Positions 57,285-64,000 of a DNA stretch of 64,000 nt are shown piece by piece. Numbering within the stretch: position 1 is the first letter of the stretch; each line of letters opens with the position of its first letter. Position numbers and translations under genes: made by a program. A model generated the notes under the pieces. That model was not told where the DNA came from and made no database searches. It saw nothing but the letters and a program-made list of their open reading frames with translations. This DNA is from Fasciola hepatica (Eukaryota; Platyhelminthes; Trematoda; Plagiorchiida; Fasciolidae), in NCBI GenBank assembly GCA_948099385.1, contig CANUEZ040000068.1, positions 1,775,001-1,839,000 of the forward strand, written 5' to 3'.

Positions 57285-60226
57285 GCAAAATCGATAAGTC
57301 GGTACTGCTGACACTGAAGCATGATTAAAGATCGAGATAAAACAGGCTTATGTCCAATCATGAGACGAATATTGATCGGGTGTCCGCGTAATGTGCGTGA
57401 CTTTAATCAGACGCAACAAACGTGATATGGAAATAGACTTAACTGACTAGGCCGAGGCTGCCCTTTTAGACTGAATCCCGGTCAGAAGTCGTTTATGTGC
57501 TGTAAGACTCCAGGGATCAATTGGTGTTCGAAAGGATAGCTATGTTAAGCGCAGTTTGTTTGTAATCTCGACATACGCTCCAACAGACTGCAGTTCGGAC
57601 ATGCATAAGGATGAGTTGTATGATGAGCTGATCGCTCTCGCTCGCAGAAGCAAAGGCTCTGACATTGTAATGCTTGCAGGTGATTTTACTGCACAAGTTG
57701 GCAAACTTAGGCATCAGAAACTTGTTTTGGTGGGCGTTATGCCTTACCCATCCAGCGCACAGATAATAGGGATCGTGAGATACTACAGGAGGATCTTCAG
57801 GCCCTCGTCAATTGGTCGACCACCTGGGGTCTACCGATAAACGTGGACAAATGCGCTAGAATGAGGATTGGTGGCCCCAATGATACTTCCGGCTACTGCC
57901 TCGGGAGTATCGTACTCCGTCACACGCAGGAGGAAAAGGACCTCGGAGTTGTTATCACCAACAGTCTGAGGACAAGAACACACTGAGAGAGCTTGCGCCT
58001 CAGCGTGGAGGATACTTGGTTCCATTCGCCGTTCATTTGGGCCTCTACCCCTGGACACTTTTCGACTGCTGTGTCTCGCATGTACGTTCTCGCTTGGAAT
58101 ATGGTGGTCCGGCTGTCTACCCGTGCGCGGAGGCGGAAGTAGCCAAACTGGAACGAGTGCAACGTGCTGCCACACGCCTCGTGGCCGGACTGCGTGGGTT
58201 CAGCTATAAGGAAGGCCTGGAAGTCACCGAGTTGTTTCCCGTTGCCTATCGACGTCTTCGAGGCGACCTCGTCTGTGCTAGGTGAATAATCCGTGGTGAG
58301 TTGGGCCGGGAACTACAGTCGGAATTCCCGCTCAGGAACAACGATCGTACCGGAGGACACACCCTGACGCTTCATAAGGTGCATTCCACCGGCTTACCGG
58401 CCATCTATCGATTGTCAAGGAGGGTGACCAATCTCTGGAACGCTCTACTGACCGAAGTGGTGGAAGAGGAAACCGAGACACTATTCAAGAGGAAATTGGA
58501 CCAGACCCTGAAGGATTATTGGTGGAGCACCGACATCCAGCCGAGTCAACAGAGTACGATGCGATGGGGCTCATACGGGATGACTTCCCACTGCCCCCCT
58601 TTACCCGAAGACTGAAGACTGAGCTGGACTGACCTTGGTGTCCGCTGAAGGTCGTCCGGTAGGTTGTTTGTTTACTGCAAACTCCACACCAATTATTACC
58701 CAAATTTGTCACATTCTTTGGGGTTGAGTAGCCTAATGCTTATGAAACTTACCTTCTTTCTCTAGTATGGAAGAGCCACGGAAAAGCAACGCACGAGTGT
58801 CCTTGGGTTAGACACCGTAGGGCTTAATACCATGTCGGCAGATTTATTTTGGAGGTAGGGGTAAATATACTGATGTAGGTGATAATGAGGAGAGTGAAAG
58901 AAAACTTTCCTGATCAAAAATACGGTTTTTACCCGATGCATTGAAACAAATGCAGATACAAATCGAATCGACCAACACCGGAAGTTAGCTCTGAACTGAG
59001 CAACTATGGTCGCTTCCCGCAGGCCGCTGAATGAATGACATTTTCTAAGCTGAAGGAGTGTAAGAGCCCGGTTGATTTGCCAGAAGCATTTGGGTTCAGC
59101 CGTAAAAAGTGAAAGTGGAAATAAGGAAACATTTAAGCCAGGACCGAAAAATCACTCGTAGGGTTACTGCCGGTACATACAATCGAAGGTTTTATCTAGG
59201 AATGAGGTGGAACTTCTGGTTTTGAGCGTTGGGATAGAATTGTTTATTGATGATCAGAATGAAGGAGGCGCCTTGAAATTGCACTTTGATGGTGTATATT
59301 AGTGTAACCGGAAACCAATTGGTGACTGAGTTATTAATGTGCCTAAGTAGTATGTTGCCCCAAATGCTTTGACAAACCTGGGGCTAGCCCACTTGAAACA
59401 CCAGTAGCACTGTCCCACGTTTTGCAAACAGCAAGCTTGTGGCTAGCCCCAGGTTTGCCCCATGCGTGCCCCATTGGGCCAACTTGGGACGTGCTGCTTG
59501 GGTGTGCACACTGTTTCACAACTGCGAGTAACGGGAGGCGAGACACAAGTTACTAAAAGGACTAAACGAGTAGGTCGGTGTGACCTGGTAGTATGTACCC
59601 AGCCGTCATTCGACGAGTTATTACTGTGATCATTGAATATATCTGTTGTCTTTGTTGTGGCATATTTAGTCAAGAGGTTTTGGTTGAGAACCCTAGTTGT
59701 TGTGATGCTTTGTCGTTGGATATCCTAGCCAGTACTCGTCCAACATCTCCCGCTAGCTGCACGAACATAAGGAACACTCCATACTGCATTAGCCGTCGCG
59801 AAGACTAATCAGGAACGCGCTGCCCACTGGATCGAGCAGGGCGAGTAGTGATCAGTGGGCTACTGCTCGGAGCTCCCTCTCTTTAATTCAACCTTTATCT
59901 TCCCTTACTAACCGTCTTTCTCTGCTCCCTTCACCCTCTGCCGTGCAAGACTCTAGCAATGTGATTCAACTAGCGGCTCCTGGTATCTCATCTAAGAACT
60001 CCCTGTGCACTTCAGGAGACGAAGCAGCCAGAGCTGCTGATGAACGTTGTTGTGTCCGTAGTTAGTAGCGGAACACGCAATAGTGACATTGTATTTATTT
60101 GTACGAGCTTAGACACTGAACCGGGCCGTAGCCTGGGAGTAAGCTGCAAGGAAGCAGGTGAGTTGGCATAAAGTGCTAAACTACATGCGCTGTCATGTGC
60201 AACAGAGTAAGACCAATCAGTATATA
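57285..60226 (+). repeat. Array unit 2
   Basis: Full second unit, with the same fragments as unit 1 displaced by 2942 bp: endonuclease at 57556-57717, RT at 57747-58552, inverted repeat at 59374-59456. In its last RT frame the stop at the unit 1 position (AATAG) is replaced by CAACAG, which keeps the frame open to 58615. Confidence 0.93.
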
Positions 60227-61530
60227 GCAAAATCGATAAGTCGGTACTGCTGACACTGAAGCATGATTAAAGATCGAGATAAAGCAGGCTTATGTCCAAT
60301 CATGAGACGAATATTGATCGGGTGTCCGCGTAATGTGCGTGGCTTTAATCAGACGCGACAAACGTGATATGGAAATAGACTTAACTGACTAGGCCGAGGC
60401 TGCCCTTTTAGACTGAATCCCGGTCAGAAGTCGTTTATGTGCTGTAAGACTCCAGGGATCAATTGGTGTTCGAAAGGATAGCTATGTTAAGCGCAGTTTG
60501 TTTGTAATCTCGACATACGCTCCAACAGACTGCAGTTCGGACATGCATAAGGATGAGTTGTATGATGAGCTGATCGCTCTCGCTCGCAGAAGCAAAGGCT
60601 CTGACATTGTAATGCTTGCAGGTGATTTTACTGCACAAGTTGGCAAACTTAGGCATCAGAAACTTGTTTTGGTGGGCGTTATGCCTTACCCATCCAGCGC
60701 ACAGATAATAGGGATCGTGAGATACTACAGGAGGATCTTCAGGCCCTCGTCAATTGGTCGACCACCTGGGGTCTACCGATAAACGTGGACAAATGCGCTA
60801 GAATGAGGATTGGTGGCCCCAATGATACTTCCGGCTACTGCCTCGGGAGTATCGTACTCCGTCACACGCAGGAGGAAAAGGACCTCGGAGTTGTTATCAC
60901 CAACAGTCTGAAGACAAGAACACACTGAGAGAGCTTGCGCCTCAGCGTGGAGGATACTTGGTTCCATTCGCCGTTCATTTGGGCCTCTACCCCTGGACAC
61001 TTTTCGACTGCTGTGTCTCGCATGTACGTTCTCGCTTGGAATATGGTGGTCCGGCTGTCTACCCGTGCGCGGAGGCGGAAGTAGCCAAACTGGAACGAGT
61101 GCAACGTGCTGCCACACGCCTCGTGGCCGGACTGCGTGGGTTCAGCTATAAGGAAGGCCTGGAAGTCACCGAGTTGTTTCCCGTTGCCTATCGACGTCTT
61201 CGAGGCGACCTCGTCTGTGCTAGGTGAATAATCCGTGGTGAGTTGGGCCGGGAACTACAGTCGGAATTCCCGCTCAGGAACAACGATCGTACCGGAGGAC
61301 ACACCCTGACGCTTCGTAAGGTGCACTTCACTGGCCTACCGGCCATCCATCGATTGTCAAGGAGAGTGACCAATCTCTGGAACGCTCTACCGACCGAGGT
61401 GGTGGAAGAGAAAAACGAGACACTGTTTAAGAGGAAGTTGTACCAGACCCTGAAGGATTATTGGTGGAGCACCGACATCTAGCCGAGTCAACAGAGTACG
61501 ATGCGATGGGGCTCATAAGGGATGACTCCC
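60227..61530 (+). repeat. Array unit 3, partial
   Basis: Follows units 1 and 2 closely to about 61310, then carries many differences up to 61530 (for example TTCGTAAGGTGCACTTCACT for TTCATAAGGTGCATTCCACC) and finally leaves the unit sequence altogether. After it comes a TTTGAATTGAGTTTTTGAAT-type AT-rich 3' end near 61612-61650. This looks like the true 3' end of the parent CR1-type element. Confidence 0.9.
61310..61482 (+). pseudogene. RT C-terminal end, divergent version (unit 3)
   Basis: The frame gives TLTLRKVHFTGLPAIHRLSRRVTNLWNALPTEVVEE, with the WNxLP motif complete (units 1 and 2 have WNALL). It then reads FKRKLYQTLKDYW and a TAG at 61480. It is the best preserved ORF2 C-terminus in the window. 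The bases that set it apart from units 1 and 2 are partly shared with the remnant at 54258-54338 on the left flank of the array. Confidence 0.7.
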
Positions 61531-61740
61531 CGCTGCCCTTTACCTGGAGACTGAAGACTGAAGACTCGACTCCGGTGAGTGCCGAGCGGTTTGAATTCAT
61601 ACTGCTCTCGTCTTTGAATTGAGTTTTTGAATAGTTTTGTGAATTAACCTTGTTTAATTCATAATACTGAGCGTATCATAATTGCATTAAAGGTGAGCTT
61701 TATCAGGAGATTATTTTTGTTCTCCTCGTAGTATTGCCCA
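61531..61740. other. 3' end of the CR1-type element and linker
   Basis: Repeated TGAATT/TTGAAT words near 61590-61665 resemble the short-word 3' ends of CR1 elements. After this the sequence is AT-rich without features until the next element-like 5' region. Confidence 0.4.
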
Positions 61741-62880
61741 GTAATGTTCGGTGTTTTTTGAAGCAATTTTTTCTCGCTTCTATGTTTTTGTTTTTTTTGT
61801 GTTAGCGGTCTCTACCTGCCAGTGTCAGAGTGCGTATTTTTGTTTGGGTGAAGAGCGCTTGAGTAGTTTTCGCCCTCGTTTTCTTGGGTTTTCGATATTA
61901 CACGCCTTTCCGACCCGTGTCTCGCGCGCAAGTGCGGAAAACGTGCGGTAAATGGTATAGAGTGCGAGGTATGCAAGAGATGGGCTCAATCAAGGTGTTC
62001 AAAAATAGCAAATGACATCTATGTCCTTTATAAACAGAACCCATGGGCTGAATGGGTCTGTGCCCCTTGCAAGAAGCGGCCAGTTTGGCCTTTAAACTGC
62101 AGGCCCAAGGGTAGGACCAACGCCCACCAAGTAGTACCTAAGTCGTAAGCCCCAAACCATCGCAAGCTGGTTGTAGTAAGTCGTTCGCGGAAGTAGTATC
62201 CACACCCGAGAGGACAGTCATCAGAGCGAATGGACCAGTTCCGAGAGCTTGCCAGGCGGTCGTTGCCTCAACTCCTTTGAAGCAGACCGAGGAGAGCCAG
62301 TGGACTGAGCAGAAGCCGAGAGGGGCAAGGAAGGTCAAAAAGAAGGGTGACTGTGATATCGCGAAGGATGGGTTGGCTAGGGTTTATGACCCCGCTCTTC
62401 TGGTATTGGAAAACAAGGTGAAGTATCTTCAGAGGCAGATCTTGTCGATGGGCAGGGTCTCAAGCCACAGGCTCCTGATCCTAAACCAGGAAGAACCCTT
62501 TATGAGGGAATTAAAAGGCAGGAGGGGCACAAACAGGAGGAGGGTCTGCGACACTGCGAATCGCAGTTGTTCTGTATCCTACTACTCTAAGAAGGGTGCA
62601 CAGAGTGAGGACATGGAAGTCACCACTGGGAAACAAAGGCGAACTTCGTGCGAGACCAATCCTAGTGGAGTTCGCTGATGAGGCCACCCGGGATAAGCTG
62701 CTGGCGAGGGCAGCAATAGTGGCTCACATTACCAAGGGCAGATACCAGATTGTGCCAGACGAGCATAGAGTACGGCCTGGTGGTCTAGCCCCGGGAGGTA
62801 ACCTTGCTCGACCAGCCAGGGCGCTGGTGAGAAACCAAAAAGTTCGGCAGAATGCTGCACTCGGCTCTTTGGCCCCGACC
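61741..62880 (+). pseudogene. CR1-like 5' region and ORF1 with zinc finger
   Basis: A GT-rich leader is followed near 61918 by a frame reading C-x4-C (PCLARKC), GIECEVCKRWAQSRC, and WVCAPCKK, spaced like the PHD-type finger found in some CR1 ORF1 proteins, ending with a stop near 62148. Further frames carry a basic stretch (62277-62380), LENKVKYLQRQI and LLILNQEEPFMRE near 62408-62500, and then RPILVEFADEATRDKLLARA near 62656-62715 with RYQIVPDEH near 62740. The last two resemble the RNA-binding part of ORF1 and match the remnant at 610-890. Frame changes lie near 62150 and 62600. It ends where the next repeat begins at 62886. The protein would bind element RNA. Confidence 0.6.
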
Positions 62881-62885
62881 CCGAC

Positions 62886-62903
62886 AATAATAATAATAAT
62901 AAT
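62886..62903. repeat. (AAT)6, 3' tail of a minus-strand insertion
   Basis: Six AAT units abut TTTATTTCGGAAGCGCCC. On the minus strand this reads GAAATAAACC then (ATT)6, the usual look of a non-LTR 3' tail. It interrupts the ORF1 remnant to its left, so it marks the point of insertion. Confidence 0.8.
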
Positions 62904-64000
62904 GGTTTATTTCGGAAGCGCCCGAAGCATGCCATGTGCATGATCATGTAGATACAGATGATGGAATGGACAGATATAATTCATGGAAATATGGAGACTC
63001 TCATGAAAATATTGGATAAAAAGGCTCAGAAGGGGGAATAAGGAAGGATGAAAATAGGACAAACGTATGCACACCATAGAGATTGCGTGGAGTTTAAATG
63101 AGCTCAAGAGCGGATTTGAATGGACGCCCGGTGAGTTTGAAATTCAAGGTCAGGTGGACTTAATGGCTGGTCCCGGGAGATTACATATGGAGGCAGACTG
63201 GTAAACATGAGAAAGGCTGGAAATCGGTATAAAGAACTGCAGTAGCGAGGAACGATGGAGAAAAAGGTAAGGTGCACTGCAGTGGATTAGATGACAATGA
63301 AGCATTCGTACTTTGCAGTGAATTGTTGGCGGACAGGACACAAAACTCACCGTAAAACAGGCAGCGAGCAGTGCAAGACGTAGAGGGATGATCAGATGAC
63401 AAATACGATTTAGAAGGATTGGATACGGTAGATGTGAGGCACAGATGTAGAGTCGATGGATGCCTATGATGACGGTCGTTGGGATGATAGCAAGATAGAT
63501 GGCCGGTGAGGAGCTGCAAGACGCAGAGCGCGTGCACATAGATATATATGCGTAAGTTTATATATATGTATATATATATATAGGTTTAAGAGAAGCAGGA
63601 GCAATAACAATGGAGTCCCAGAAAGAAATTATCAGTCATTAGGAGGAGTAGGTAATGTTAGATCAATTGGTTGTAGGATTAACTTTGGAATGTCGTGATG
63701 GATTAACTTCATGACAAGTGCACGTGGCAGCCCAACGGAGAGAAAAATAGAATGTGGAAGCACAGAAGTGATGAAGACTGTGAGGAGCAGTTCATGGAAG
63801 AGTGAAGATGAAAGACAGGATCAAGGAAAACAGGTAAGAATGGGTCTAATTATTTGATCAATGCAGGTGCGAGATGTAGTGACGGACCAGAGGAATCGGG
63901 TAGTGACAGGTCAAACAATTTGGAACTGTAAAAGAACGTCACGACGTAACGTTGTCATTACAATGGTGGAACATGGAAAAGCGGACCACACTGGAAGGTA
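62904..64000 (-). repeat. Dispersed retroelement 3' region, diverged copy
   Basis: Runs to the end of the window. It shares ordered landmarks with 1213-2150: TTTATTTCGGAA, CCGAAGCATGCC, GGTCAGGTGGACT, GATACGGTAGATGTGAGGCACAGA, a TA microsatellite and CACAGAAGTGATG. Overall similarity looks to be roughly 70% or less, so it is an older copy than the two in the inverted repeat. Minus-strand frames (63150-63539) are simple in composition and I recognise no protein. Confidence 0.65.
63541..63585. repeat. TA-rich microsatellite
   Basis: Interrupted TA/ATGTA tract inside the dispersed repeat, at about the same distance (645 bp) from the tail as in the copies at 1864 and 13951. Confidence 0.85.

Larger units (their letters stand above)
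54343..61530 (+). repeat. Tandem array, 2942-bp unit, 2.4 copies
   Basis: Units begin with GCAAAATCGATAAGTCGG at 54343, 57285 and 60227, exactly 2942 bp apart. Units 1 and 2 are full length, and unit 3 stops being similar near 61530. Identity is very high, with scattered single-base changes (for example ACATCCAGCCGAGCCAATAG against GAGTCAACAG near 55600/58545). Each unit holds an RTE-like endonuclease piece, CR1-like RT pieces, and 1.65 kb of other sequence including a 16-bp inverted repeat. The unit right end (AGTAAGACCAATCAG) and the left flank (AGTGACCAATC) share GACCAATC, a possible microhomology for the duplication. Confidence 0.95.

Noticed and set aside
54343..61530. Array read as a satellite or CRISPR-like direct repeat system
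   Set aside because: The unit is 2.9 kb, contains retroelement fragments and has no short repeat-spacer layout; a eukaryotic tandem duplication fits.

Overview
The window is eukaryotic, and almost everything recognisable in it is retrotransposon sequence. Two BEL/Pao LTR elements, BEL and CR1-like debris on both strands, and RTE/CR1-type endonuclease-RT fragments with (ATT)n-type tails point to a flatworm, most plausibly a large-genome tapeworm or fluke. That placement is inference from element types; no host gene was found that would fix it. No rRNA, tRNA, CRISPR or bacterial-style operon was seen.

Layout. 1-5.1 kb: decayed plus-strand CR1-like element (ORF1, endonuclease, RT), whose bases 610-3646 recur inverted at 9309-15253. 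5.1-9.3 kb: the spacer, with nothing recognisable. 9655-12557: a complete short LTR element (765-bp LTRs, one 395-codon ORF) that cut the right arm of the inverted repeat; the left arm preserves the empty site. 15.3-16.3 kb: BEL pol debris. 16.8-17.1 kb: a minus-strand repeat seen again at 47.4 kb. 17.9-18.9 kb: minus-strand RT debris. 19.1-24.1 kb: plus-strand CR1-like element with a roughly 2-kb interruption. 27120-33791 and 40441-47087: two full-length, defective BEL/Pao copies with different 5-bp target duplications. 35186-35561: a solo LTR of the same family, inverted, lying in a coding-looking stretch. 50.9-54.3 kb: more CR1-like debris. 54343-61.5 kb: a tandem array of a 2942-bp unit (two full copies and a partial third) carrying endonuclease and RT fragments. 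61.7-62.9 kb: 5' part of another CR1-like element with a zinc-finger ORF1. 62.9-64.0 kb: a diverged copy of a repeat also present in the inverted-repeat arms.

The most unusual signal is in the BEL family. In both full-length copies the 5' LTR is one sequence type (A) and the 3' LTR another (B), and the solo LTR is an A/B chimera as expected if its parent was also A...B. Normal reverse transcription makes the two LTRs of a new insertion identical, so an A...B arrangement at three sites with different target duplications is hard to explain by standard replication. Both full copies also share the same stops and frameshifts, so an already broken element was mobilised at least twice. These points rest on reading by eye; alignments, phylogeny and long-read checks were not possible here.
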